A stretch of 64,000 bases of DNA from Hyalella azteca. Lineage: Eukaryota; Arthropoda; Malacostraca; Amphipoda; Hyalellidae. Shown here piece by piece: positions 22,332 through 33,884 of the stretch; within the stretch, counting starts at the first letter, position 1, and each line of letters begins with the position of its first letter. The stretch lies in NCBI RefSeq assembly GCF_000764305.2, contig NW_025943831.1:124001-188000 (forward strand). The letters are read 5' to 3'. The notes beneath the pieces are model-generated. The model worked only from the letters and a program-made list of their open reading frames with translations. It did no database searches and was not told the origin of the DNA. Both the position numbers and the translations under genes were made by a program.

Positions 22332-23922
22332 CAGTTGCGGCTATAAATGGCTATACGACCACCCATTTTTTTCCATTTTTCAATATTTTTTTTTCTATTT
22401 TTCAATAAATGGCTATACGACCACCCAATCCAATGGCTTTACGACCACCCAATTTTTTCTAAATATTTTTAATGCATAAAGAAATAATTTAATTATACGA
22501 GGTTAAACTTGCTTTAAAAACTATTCTAACGCTATACGTACAATATTTTTAAATATATGTGAAGAAATGAAAATTAAAAAAAAACTAGTTGGAATGGTTT
22601 ATAAGACCAAGATAGGTATTTATGCATTTTAGTATCTTTCCGTAATATTTTTACATTAAAAAGGATTTCGGCCGCTGCACATGCGGTAGAAGCCAACGGG
22701 ACATCCGACATCGCAAAGGAAATAAAACGCCCAAAAACTGTCGTACAATCATTTCTTGCTAATCCTGATACGGATCAAAAAAGCATCCTGAACCAACCCC
22801 AAAATTAACCGACAGTGATCTTAGGCGAATGTTTTCAGAGGCTTTTAAAACTGCCGATTCCTCTACGTACTTCTTTAATCAAAATTGGCCACTGGAGTTG
22901 ATGTGACAGCACGACGCATCAATCAGATATTGCGTGACTTGAAGAAATTAAAGTACACGAAGCGGAAAAATGCCCGTATGCTTAAACAATATCAAAAGAC
23001 TGAAATTTGCTGAAAAATGTGCTTATTGTTGAGAGATGGGACAAGAAAATCTTCAGTGATGAAAAAAAGTTAAATCTTGATGGTGCAGATGGATGGCAAT
23101 GCTACAGGCACTACCTTGACCGTGAGCCTGAATTCTTTTTCAAGCGGCTATCTGGTGTTGGTTCGGTCATGGTTTGGGATGCGTTTAGCCGAAAGGGAAA
23201 ACTAACTCTAGCTATTTTACGTGTTATGCACGTTTCCGAGGCATACAAGCACACGCTATGTCACCATCTCCTTGTTGACCAATGAGAAACATGAGGGATC
23301 ATATGTCTTCCAGCAAGACAATGCTTCGGTTCACACCTCGAAGTCAGTAAGCAAGTGGTTTTAAAGAGCTGAATATTACACTGTTGCACTTGCGGTAGCC
23401 AGCGCAGCGCTTAGTCCTGACCTCAACCCTATTTAAAACATATGGGGCATCATGGCGATGGATGTTTACCACAATTGGCGGCTTTGGCGCCAGTTCCAAT
23501 CTGTTTAGGTCTGTTACTTGACCTATTATCGGCTATCCTTCGGTCCTGAGATAAAATTTACCAAAAGACTCTGCATCATAACATGATTTGGTAAATAGCA
23601 GAAGATGCATCCAGATAATTAAGGCTAAAGGAGGTAAGATTATGCCTACGTAGTACCTATTAAAACGAGTGTATGGGATCCACAAATTGAGAAACCTACG
23701 GTATCCGCTATCGATCATGGTCTTATAGTTACAAACCTTTTCACCTAGGTTTTTCTAATTTTCATCATTTCTTCTCATATATTTATAAAAAAAATATTGT
23801 ACGTATAGCGTTGGAACAGTTTTTAAATGCAGTTTAGCCTCGTATAATTAGAAACCCGTATTTTCTATGCAAGAAAAAATATTCGGAAAAATTGGGTGGT
23901 CGGATAGACATTTTCGCAACTG
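22332..23922 (+). mobile_element. Tc1/mariner-like DNA transposon, decayed
   Basis: The ends CAGTTGCG...CGCAACTG are flanked by TA at 22330-22331 and 23923-23924, the Tc1/mariner target duplication. The inverted repeats are long: the outer block (TCTATCCGACCACCCA versus GGCTATACGACCACCCA) and an inner block (TAATTATACGAGG, CTAACGCTATACGTACAATA, GAAGAAATGA) recur inverted at 22490-22575 and 23765-23865, so each repeat extends to about 160-240 bp. The body encodes a broken transposase. Confidence 0.9.
22680..23500 (+). pseudogene. Tc1-like transposase remnant
   Basis: The longest frame (23007-23285) contains FSDEKKLNLDGADGWQCYRH and SVMVWDAFSRKGKL. These match the Tc1 catalytic core around the first DDE aspartate (FSDE) and the following GGGSVMVWGAFS-type block. 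Further fragments continue in other frames: an N-terminal helix-turn-helix-like region with SDIAKEIKRP, and downstream QQDNASVHTS with the second aspartate. Several frameshifts separate them, so no active enzyme can be made from this copy. The Tc1 family cuts and pastes at TA sites. Confidence 0.85.
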
Positions 23923-24160
23923 TATGAAGGGGAAAGGCATAATGTAGCAAAGAGTAATGAAATACGCAACATGAAACTGAAAGCGTTGGATCACCACTTG
24001 CTCTACCTATATAGCCTACCTACTCAGTGATGTCACTACGCACGCTGCATCGTCACAACTCTGGGATATGAGATTTCGACTTTTAAGTGCTAGAAACAGT
24101 CACATAAGTTTCATTTCTAAGCCAGCTGCACGAGGTTAAGTTCAATAATTAGAGAGGTAA

Positions 24161-24433
24161 ACTATAATTTCCGTACCTAAGAATCTGGCGAACGATGAAG
24201 GGATTGAAAAGCAGAGCTACCCTGACACCTCACTCAACGCTGACCTTGAAAGTGAGCGAGCAACTGTTCAGCAACTTGGTCCTCGGGCCAGCGCTGGCCC
24301 CCCTCTGACTGCGGGGGTGGAGGGAGCTGCAAGAACATGTGGGGGCAGAGAGGAGGGTGAAGTGAATAAAGAGGCAAGGAGAACCGATGTGACAAAGAAG
24401 TTGAAGAAGAGAACTAAACGATGGGGATTATGA
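24161..24433 (+). CDS. Orphan terminal-exon candidate, basic C terminus
   Basis: A frame open from about 24161 ends at TGA 24431-24433 and lacks an ATG. An AG at 24180-24181 or 24214 could be the acceptor. It is far GC-richer than its surroundings, and the translated part (ANDEGIEKQSYPDTSLNADL, then Gly/Ala-rich, then KKLKKRTKRWGL) reads like a low-complexity protein tail with a nuclear-localisation-like cluster. No similarity was recognised, and I found no upstream exon on the plus strand; the Tc1 element lies just upstream. Chance composition is the alternative. Confidence 0.35.
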   Translation, partial: TIISVPKNLANDEGIEKQSYPDTSLNADLESERATVQQLGPRASAGPPLTAGVEGAARTCGGREEGEVNKEARRTDVTKKLKKRTKRWGL

Positions 24434-26504
24434 ATGAACAGGGCGAAAATATTGTAGTTTGACGTTCATGTGTGCGAATCATGGGGGATCCTGCAAGCCA
24501 CAACAGTTGATGATAAATTTTAAGAAAATGTATTCAGACCTGATGCAAGCTTTCGTTTTTAAATGTAAAGTCGAGATCTTGTAATGTACTGTTGGGCGCG
24601 AAGAACTTCATAGTTGTCTAATAATTTTCTGAACGAAATCGTCAGGCCGAGATAAAAGCCATTCACATATAGGAGTAGACTTTGCAGATTTGTGTATACG
24701 AGACAGGCTGTACTTCTCCGATAAAACTTCATGCTCATATCATAGCTAAATTCTTTCAACACTGCAATTATGTTCTATGAATATTGTGGTTTAATTTAGC
24801 GAAGAGACGCATAGTTAGTTTCCGTGAGAATTATATCGACATTAGACTTCTTCCGACATGCCAAGATCAGTTCACATGTGCCAGGGATTCTCACCTAACT
24901 TTCGTGGGCGATGAGTTAATATTCGATGTTTTCACTACATATTCACATGTAGTGCACCATCAATATTATCATAAAATCATATGTGGTGCTCATATATGTT
25001 CGCTCCACAACTGCAAGCCTCGTTTGGCAGGATGACAATCTTTTTGCCCAGCTGGCAACATTTTCATGAGTGGATAGTTTTAAGAGTTACGTAACAGACT
25101 TTATCTCGTACTTATTATCTAATAAATACATCCTTAGATTACCTACCCATTTACGGGTCAATTTATTCTTTTAGGTTCTTGTAAATGTTACACAGTATAG
25201 GTTTAATCGAACTTCGCGTGAATGTGCCGCCGTATTGGGAGCTGCTTTCACGTCGATTCTATTTTAGCGGGAATTTGAAAGTACAATTCCACTATAGACT
25301 CATTATCTGACATACAGTAAACCGCTTAACAATATATAGAGCATCACTGCATATTAACCTGCAAGCTCGCCAACAGAAATAGAGATATTAATCATATTAA
25401 AAATTGCATTTATTGATTGACCTAAGGTTATCTATTAAGTATCTTCGTCACAGCTTAAAATTTGAATTGGAATTCTGTCAAAACTTCATAATACGAAACT
25501 CAGGACTCCCAAGAGTATGTGGATTGTAGAGCAAGATGCCATCTTGAGGAACACCGACACCTATAGCTTGAATGATTTGAATGATTACGTGGACTATTTG
25601 AAGGCTGGGAAAGTAAAATTAAACGTCAGCCGGACTGTAAACCGCTGATGCCAGAGAAAGTTTTGGCGACATTGGGGCAAGATCAAGTGCAGGAGTCAAG
25701 AAACACACCGAACGGCCACGCTAGAACAGCGGAACAAAATGAAGTAATTTCCACGAACAGTGATCGATAGTGCCACTGAAAAAAGACACTCTTTCCGAGC
25801 CACTCTTATATATATATATATATTACTAGGCATACGACAAACGATAATTATTCGAAAGATTCACAAGGTTGAATATAACTTGCTCGTTATCATCGTGTCA
25901 GACCACATGCTGCAGGTCAAGCATATATTACTCGTCTTCAGTCTAATCACTAAATAGATAAACCAGCCTAACAACAAGGCAATTTGATGTTGGCACGGCC
26001 TATATAACGCTTATATGGCGCGTTATATATGTAACTCGATTTGCATATCAGCGATAGAGCTTTCTTGAGCAATTGACCGACAATGCAGCCTAATAGTCAA
26101 TGTTTGAAGTTTCTCGTTAATAAGAATTCCCGCCGTTCTTTTTTGTCTGAGAATTTATTAATCTTTATTTAACTTTTAAAAATTAGTAGATTGAGGGGTG
26201 TGACCTCCAGGTATGACATTCTAATCGTTTGTCAATGTATTGAATAACGAACTGGCCGGTGGGGAGTTGTTGCCATCAGGATAATAAAAGAATGAAAAGG
26301 ATCTTACTTTACTTTTAATAGGCAAACAGGGCGAAGACGTTTTCCAAAAACGAAATGAAAGAATACTTTTCTTGAAGCCAGAAGTGCCTGAAGTATAACG
26401 CACATCATCAGCTCCAACATAAGCGCCCATGCTAAGATTTAATGACTGAATTCATACGATTGACGCCTTGGATGAAGACAGCCCAGAATTTTTTGCGATG
26501 CGCT
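24434..26504. other. Intergenic, no gene seen
   Basis: AT-rich. A small palindrome (CACTACAT / ATGTAGTG) lies at 24933-24954 and a (TA)n run near 25808. No exon is supported. Confidence 0.45.
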
Positions 26505-26596
26505 GAACACACACGTCATCAAGGAACACACACGTCATCAAGGAACACACACGTCATCAAGGAACACACACGTCATCAAGGAACACACACGTCATC
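26505..26596. repeat. 19-bp minisatellite overlapping a stop codon
   Basis: Five copies of GAACACACACGTCATCAAG (last one incomplete), with a period of 19. The gene-proximal unit holds the last codons and the stop (26576-26578, minus strand) of the coiled-coil gene. Confidence 0.92.
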
Positions 26597-28562
26597 ACAC
26601 AGGTAGGGCGACAAAGACCTAGAGCGTGGCAGGAGCGGGCTGTGGTGGTGAAGGTGTCGGCGGTGGTGGTGGTGGTGAACGCCCAGCAGATGGTGCAGGT
26701 GCTGCAGCCTCCTTTTGGTGGTTGAGTGCTGCCCGCGCTCCCTCAGCAGCTCGTCGTCCAGACGTGCCACCTCCTGGTCGCGAAAATATTGACTATTGCT
26801 GGTCTCCGAAATGTTTTCATTCTTAAGATATGGTGAATTTTTGGCTGTTTTCTTTGCTTTTAAATACTTGATAAAACACACTGCGATACAAAAAGGGCAT
26901 GGAATTTTAGAGCAAACTTCTTATCACCAAAAAACCTTGATGGATACATCTCGTTTCAAGTGAAGAAAACTTATTTAATTATCAGTGACGCACCCACCTG
27001 CTGGAGTTGCTGCAGGTCGAGGCTGTGGGTCGACGCTGCCCTTCTGAGCTCTGCTCTGCACGACCGCTCGACGGCCTCCACTTCCCGCGTGAGGTCCTCC
27101 TCGCACCGCAGCCTCACCAGCCGCTCCTCCTCCGCTGCCTTCGTAGCGCCTTCCACCTCCCCTCGCAGCCGCGCCACCTGCAGTAAAGCTAATTAAACTC
27201 CCATAGACATCCGCTTATTTTAAACTCAGTTACCGGCACGTTCAATGCATTTACGGATCCTATGAAAGAGATGTTTGAGTCAATTATTTTAGAACTTATT
27301 TAAACACGCACCGAGTAGCAGTCATTTGAAAACCGTTGAAAAGTGTAGTATGATTGTGAGCATGCGGAGTTAGGTAAGACAATAGAATAGATCACCATAA
27401 AAATTATATACTGAGTGAAATATTCTATGTCTCAGCCTCAGGTTCCTAACTTTATTTGTATTACCTGGTCTTCCAGCTGCCGGCAGATGGCTCTCAGCCT
27501 GCGGTTATCCTCCGCGGCTTCATCAGACTGCCCTCTCAGTTCATTGGTCGAGCTGGTCGCCTATGTGCTCGGGCAATAATGTAATTCTTTGTTAATTGCA
27601 TGATGCATTATTTATTAATATAATAAATTCTTGAGTGTATTATAATGAGGCCTGCCATCGATTTGATACTCTTTAATTAACGATGCACAAACGAATTTAG
27701 AGATGTTGAAAATTCAGTATTAAGCTAATTAGGCTTTGATAATGCTATATTTATTAATTTTTTCCGTTCAAATCCAAAAATAAGCAAACTATGGTTCTCT
27801 GAATACTTCTTGAACCAGTGTTGACATTCGGTCACATTATATAGTCGAACTAACAAGCACTGATCACCTGATTAAGCTGCTCCCTCGCCTCCCTGTAGCG
27901 TCCCGACAGGTCCGCATACCGGCGCTCCAGCTGCGTCACGCTGTCATGCACCAGCAGCAGCTCGTCTCGCAGAGTCTGTCGTACAGAAATGTAAGTGTAC
28001 ACACTTAAACCACCTTATTATATGACTTAATTATGGTCAAATGTGAAAATAATTTTGAATGAATAACTTAATTTAAAATAATGATATGGAAGCCAATTTT
28101 TGGGTCAGACTCCTTACGGTTCTGAAACATTTATTTATCTACAGCTTACAGAAATCGGTCTGGATCTAATTGTTCGCTCACGCTATTTCTAAATCGACAA
28201 TTAACGCAGGAAATACAACTGATTTATTATATAGTTTTTCATAAATAGCATGGATTTCTTGGTATATGTGACCATAGTTATATTTCTCACTCGAAGTTAC
28301 ATAGGTATACTTTCAACGTTAAAAGCTGCCTGAAAATATCGTGAAAATTTACTTACTCCACTACAAAAATTTTTCAATAGGTATTCGTTCAACATTCAGC
28401 ATTCAAATGTTAATTTTATTAGTAAACATTTTTGCTATCAGAGTAATAGACCTGAATTTCGGAAGTGAGGCGAGTGTTCTGTTCGAGCGTTGTTCTATGC
28501 CGACTCCTCTCTGCTTCCAGCTCGCTCAACGTCCAGCAGCCACAGCGTCGTCCATAAGTCAT
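26576..28562 (-). CDS. Coiled-coil protein with His-rich C terminus
   Basis: Five minus-strand exons: 28562-28452 (ATG), 27975-27868, 27560-27465, 27177-26998, 26773-26576. Every exon length is a multiple of 3, so all introns are phase 0; the product is about 230 aa. The sequence is almost entirely charged heptad-like helix (for example QLERRYADLSGRYREAREQL, REVEAVERSCRAELRRA, EVARLDDELLRERG). The tail is rich in His, Ser and Arg (GVHHHHHRRHLHHHSP). No enzymatic motif is visible; a structural, cytoskeletal or centrosomal role is only inference. The first donor (GTCTAT) is weak, so the 5' end is the least certain part. The stop codon lies inside a 19-bp minisatellite. Confidence 0.7.
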
Positions 28563-30689
28563 TATTAATTCAGTCACTCGTCTACGCTACCTCTTGTTAA
28601 TGTATTGGTGGCACCAAAACATTGGTGGCACGTCGTCTCTATAATTTAAACGGCTGACACAACTTGCTAACAGGCCAGATATTTCTGGGGCTAAAAGAAA
28701 AATATAAAAAAATATTGCCGATTGGGTCGTCACTCCATCTCTGCTCTATATAGCGCTGATTTCAAATTCTAAGCCACAGATGTTTTAGCGGAAGTGCAGT
28801 TTTATATTTATAATGAGCTGTTCAGTGCACTTATTACCGAGAAAAGTTGTGTAAGGAGTAAAAACATTCGTCAGATCGCTAGATTTTACTAAACTACGTA
28901 ATTGATAGAACATTTTAGGCGACCAACAAAACGTAGACTGAGGCCATATTTTTATCGAAGTATATATTCCTTTTGGTTTCAAATTGCATGAAGATTCATC
29001 GATCCGTGAGTTCTAGTCAAGGTTAATTTTCCGCAGTGCATTAGACTATACCTCAAGCGCGATTAAATAATAATATCGTAGTGCTTGTTATTCAGCATAG
29101 TTTTAAATTTTGATTAAATATCACCCTTTATTTTTCACATAGAACAATTAGAAACAACTTGCTTTTCAGAAGTTATAGTATGGAGTAGTGGGCTTTAGTT
29201 TCGGTCGTAACGAACTGAGCGGAAACGAAGAACTGACCCAGTGAGAGCGAGCTGACTAGGGTGATGTTCATCGATCTAGATCCGTGGGGTCATACTATTT
29301 ATGTCAAGCTAGTAAAGCAACCAATCAGTAACAAAACATTTTATTTCTGCACACACAAAATTTAATTTACTTAGGCTTTCATTATAAAATAACATCGAAA
29401 AAATACAGGCAATGGCTTTCTGAAAATAATAATTTGATATAAGAGATAGGTCGAGTTCTTATAAGGCTATAAGTGAGGTCTCATCGGAAATGGCTATGAT
29501 TTACCTGAAAAATACTGCTTTATTCTCTGTAATGATGAAAGTTTTTTAAATTTTGCATGAGCCGGTGACCTATATATATCTTTAAAAAATCGCTTGCACT
29601 GCAGCAGGCTGATAAATGTTTCATGGATAATCATGAGAAAAAGGCTGTACAGAAGTGACGATGAATAGAAGTAATTCTAGGATAGAAATGATCAGAGTAC
29701 TTATGGGGAAACACAGCGAATGGGGATTTTTTATATGTTGTTATCGGAAAAAATTTGCTATGTAATGAATAAGTTTGACTGGAATTTATGCAAGACTTAG
29801 TAAAAGGCAATTATTGTAAGTTATCATCAATTGAATAACCTAAGCAGACTTCTTAATTACTGTATACATACTTTTAAAGAAGAGTTATTATTTATGGTCA
29901 AATATACTCTGAAGAGATATTAACCTAATTATTTTGTAGTTTTAAATTGCTTTGCGCATTTTAGTCGTCAATTGTTTTGACCCCTATTCTCGTCGCTTTC
30001 ATCAATACATTTCATCCGGCAGCCATATTGGTGAGCTACCATCAGCAAAGAACGTCCGCCACTCTTCTTATTTACTAACTAGTTTCAAAGTCCTATTGTA
30101 TATGCTTATAAAACATTACGCAGTATAGGTTATAATAATATTTTAAATAAGATTCTTTCCTTTATACTTCATTCGAAGCCAAAGGAGCTTTTTAACGCAA
30201 GTTTTTTTCATTACTGAGACTCTGAGAGTGAATTTACTTCCTAGTGTTGGAGCTGAGGTGGCTAAAAAGTTACCGACTCAGGTCTCAATATAAAGTTATA
30301 GTCATGGGTTTTTGCTTTGGTGATCATCTGTTAAAGGTAAGAACGTAAGATTACTCTAATAATTCTGAATTTCTCAATTATATACGGATATACCTATTAA
30401 TTATATTGCACCATAGGTATGGTCTTTACGAATCGATTGATACGTGTCTCGATGTTGTAGGATGATATTTGTGGGAGGAGATAGATTTTCTAAAGTAGCC
30501 GTTTCTTTTAGCCGTTTTCTATGAATTCCACGTTTTCTATCAATTTTTTCAAAAAATTCATAGGAGCAAAATGTTTTTTTTAACATTTTACGTATGTATG
30601 TGAAGTTTCATGACAATCGGATAATAACTGTAGAAGTTTTTGTATGCTAGGGCGGTCCCCTTAAGCTAAACGTCGGTTGTAGACACATG
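28563..30689. other. Intergenic, no gene seen
   Basis: AT-rich and without supported exons or repeats. It should include the promoter of the coiled-coil gene (start at 28562); no clear core element was recognised. Confidence 0.4.
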
Positions 30690-31205
30690 AAAACTAATTC
30701 TGACAAAGCTTGGAATTAGATGCACACAGCTTGTTCTGAGCTGTGTCCAAAAATTAAAATTTTCTTAATTAAAAGCTTAATAGCTCTTAGTTGAAAGCTT
30801 AATTAAAAAATTTAAAGCGTAATTAAAAAATTTAAATTTTTTAGTTAAGCTCGTTCCGAGCTGTGTTGTATTCCAATACAGCTCACACAGGGAGTCGGAA
30901 TTCCAACACAGGGCACCGGAATTGCAAATTAATAGTTTGAAGCGCTGCCGGAATTAGTCTCACAATATGCCGAATTTAGTCACACAGCATCAGAATTCAG
31001 GGATTTTGTAGGTTTGAATTCTAAAGGCTTTTAAATAAATATGGCAACAGTTTGTGATGTTTCATTGTTGCTGGCGGCTGGCGTGTAGTGTGGTGTTTTG
31101 AGTGACGTAAAGCAGTCAGAACTCGAGTTGCGCATGCGGTGGTATTTTTATAGCTATTCATTTCTTGCTATGTCCTTAATGTGTTGGAATGTACTGCATT
31201 TACCC
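30690..31205 (+). repeat. Dispersed repeat, copy 2
   Basis: Matches the reverse complement of 2469-2850: CTCGAGTTGCGCATGCGG, AAATATGGCAACAGTTTGTG, AGTGTGGTGTTTTGAGTG, and the terminal GTGTTGGAAT...GCATTTACCCT. It starts with variations on AGCTGTGT and TCCAACACAGG. No coding capacity. Confidence 0.65.
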
Positions 31206-31599
31206 TATATCTATTAATGTACTATGAAGTACTGTTTAACTTTATAGCCTACTTAATCTAATTTGACTTAGTACTTGAATTAAGCTTAATCATTATTCTT
31301 TACTAACAAAGAGCCTGGAAAATTTCCAATTTATCCTTTAAATAAAAGAAAATAAAAATAAATAAAAATATCAATCAAACAAGAGATAACTAAAAAATTC
31401 TATAACAAATCTGAGGTACAATACAATTGAAAGTTTGTCCACTTTTGATCCTACTTTTCCTTTATAGTCCATTGCCTGGAGGAACACTAAGGAAAGCTTT
31501 CCACCTAGGGTGGAAAGTGTTTTTAAAAGTGAACTTTCATTCTTAGAATTCCATCTGCCAAAATGGAATTCTGAAAATTAACTAAAAACTTAGAAGCAA
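31206..31599. other. Short spacer, no gene seen
   Basis: AT-rich sequence between two repeats. Nothing coding is supported. Confidence 0.4.
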
Positions 31600-32110
31600 T
31601 GAAAACTCCACAAAAATTCATAGCATCTTCATGAAAATGTTTTGGAGTCCAGCTCCATCTTCAGTTCAAAAAATTCTAGAACACAGATAAATCAGTAATT
31701 AGTACACTCAAGAATACAACAATAAACCTAAGCTGTAAAACCTACCTATTTGTAATTTCAAGCAGGTTAGAGCTAAAAGCTAAATTTAAACTAGGCCTCT
31801 GTTTAGAAATATACAATGATTCTGAAGTGTGCAAATCAGAAACACCAGAACTGGAAGCTAAAACGTTGAAGTCACTGTCAGAAACCGGAATATCACATTG
31901 CTCAGCGTTAGCCCGCACAGACTCACAGCCGAATGAGGCGGGCGTGACTGTAAGTTACCAGTTCTGCAACTCCTGCCCCTATGTTCTGCAACGCTAAAAT
32001 AAAGATTGCAAGATGTCATCCCGATGTACGCAGATGCACATTGTGCACAATTATATTTATAAACTAGCAACACTCGCATATGCATAGGGAGCATCTTTGT
32101 ACCTAAAAAA
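31600..32110 (-). mobile_element. Penelope-like element 3' fragment (GIY-YIG remnant)
   Basis: On the minus strand, 32094-31860 encodes SAYIGMTSCNLYFSVAEHRG and RPPHSAVSL, which correspond to the GIY-YIG endonuclease of Penelope retroelements and align with the better copy at 38770-39315. Codons then drift out of frame. Downstream, 31639-31664 (minus) reads CTGAAGATGGAGCTGGACTC then CAAAAC, a hammerhead-ribozyme-like core known from Penelope termini, with GAAA mutated. The reverse transcriptase is missing, so the fragment is dead. Confidence 0.78.
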
Positions 32111-33381
32111 GAATCGATTTTATAATGGTTGACTAATATAGCACAATGTTTAACATTTGCAAAATATGAAAAACAAGTTTTCTACAGATGACAATTTTAC
32201 CTTGTTCCTATCATGCTCATTTTTACTGCCTGCAGCTGTAGAATTGAATTGTTTAATACACCACATGGGATATGGTTCATTAAATTTTGCTGTCACTGTC
32301 CTGCAAGTTCCTGCTCAGCAGATAATGCACATAACTTGCAGCCTACCAATAAAAACTTCAATACAGTTCATACCAACAATTTGTAGGGTTCAATTACCAC
32401 ATAATAACTATAAAGCTGTTTGGATTTTGCTTTAAAGTTACAATCCAGTTTTGTTTTTAAATCAGATTTGTTCTATTGATGACCAGCAAAGACAATCAAT
32501 ATTAAAAATTTCAGCGTGCCTATGTGTTTTAGTGCTGCAGCTTTCTAGGTTTAAATATTGCACAATATGAGAGCAGTAAAAGTTCCAAAAAGCCAGCAGT
32601 TTTTCAATTTTGGATTTTATCAACTTGGTACTACCAGCAGGGTTGAGACATTTTATTTTCAGGTCTAGTTGGCAATTATATTTTTCTGTTACCTACAAGT
32701 AATCAACGCATGGTTTGAAGACAGCATCTCTGGCCTGGCATGATTGGCAAACATGGGATATTTTTAACTTATCTGAAATCCTAAAATGGTTGAAAAACTA
32801 TCAGTAGGCATAAAATAGTTGAATTTAGTTCTAAAATCTCATGGCTCCAAAGTTACATCTTTTGATACAATTAATAATTTACTGCTAAATATTTCATATA
32901 TTTTTTCAGTTGGTTGCAATAGAACACAACAAATGATGAAAAAAAGGCATTTAAAACGTTTCTGGATCAATTTTAAAAAAATTTTCACTGCTGCATTCTC
33001 ATGTTGTTCCTGACTAAAGGCATATCATCTCTTGGTCCATACCCCTTACTGATGGCTGATGAAATGCACAGGTATTATGAGGTATAGGATCGTAGTCAGG
33101 TATGAATGTTGAATATTGCTCAGTTTGTTTCAAAATAAATTGTTATGAATTATTTTCACAAGTATTTGTGAGCCTTACCTGAAAGTGAAATTTTGGCAAA
33201 TATGCTCATCTACTTTTTAATGTGGGACAGTTAGGCGAACTGATTTTTCTACATCTGGCCTAATTTGCTTCATTAGCCTTAGAGGATGAAATCCCTATGC
33301 TGAGTTCTGATGCTTTTTTAGCATGACTTGAAAATTTCATTAATCTATTGTCACCTGAAGCAAGGCTTTTCTTTATAAGCA
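32111..33381. other. Intergenic, no gene seen
   Basis: Only short open frames without domain features. Confidence 0.4.
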
Positions 33382-33393
33382 GCACTGTTTGTT

Positions 33394-33696
33394 GTTGTTT
33401 TAATTGCCCATCCTGGTAGTGGCAACTAGGGAGGGGGTGATAGGTCAGTTTTTCCGGGCACTTGGTCCCACTGGTAGTTCTACAACCATCACTGGCTTGC
33501 TGACCCACCAGAACCGTTTGATTGCATTACACAACACCATGGACAAGCCAGGCACTCATTTATCAACCAGAGTTGGATGAATGGCTGAGATGACCATGAG
33601 CTGAGCTTCCCGGAAGAACTTGTCCACAGTGGGACTCGAACCCGGGAGCTGAGTGCGAGAGACAGCGTCACTCACCACCGCACAACCACAGCTCAT
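33394..33696 (-). mobile_element. tRNA-derived SINE, family A, with target duplication
   Basis: Minus-strand copy. The head carries a polymerase III box A-like TGGTTGTGCGGTGG and a box B, GGGTTCGAGTCCC. The body continues through CAGCCATTCATCCAACTCTG and CCCGGAAAAACTGACCTATC to an ACAACAAC tail. It is flanked by a perfect 12-bp direct repeat, GCACTGTTTGTT (33382-33393 and 33697-33708). A second copy of the family is at 44145-44452. No protein is encoded. Confidence 0.9.
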
Positions 33697-33884
33697 GCAC
33701 TGTTTGTTAGGAATAGCTGCTAGAAATATAAATTTTTCCTTAGATAAAATATTTAGTCCTATAATTTATTGTTGGCTAGTTATTTAAACTTTTATCTGGA
33801 TATTGTTCCTGCCTACTTATTGATGAGGCTGAGTACTTAAGTTATGATTTACGTTGGTGCCTAATGACATTCTACCTTCAACAG

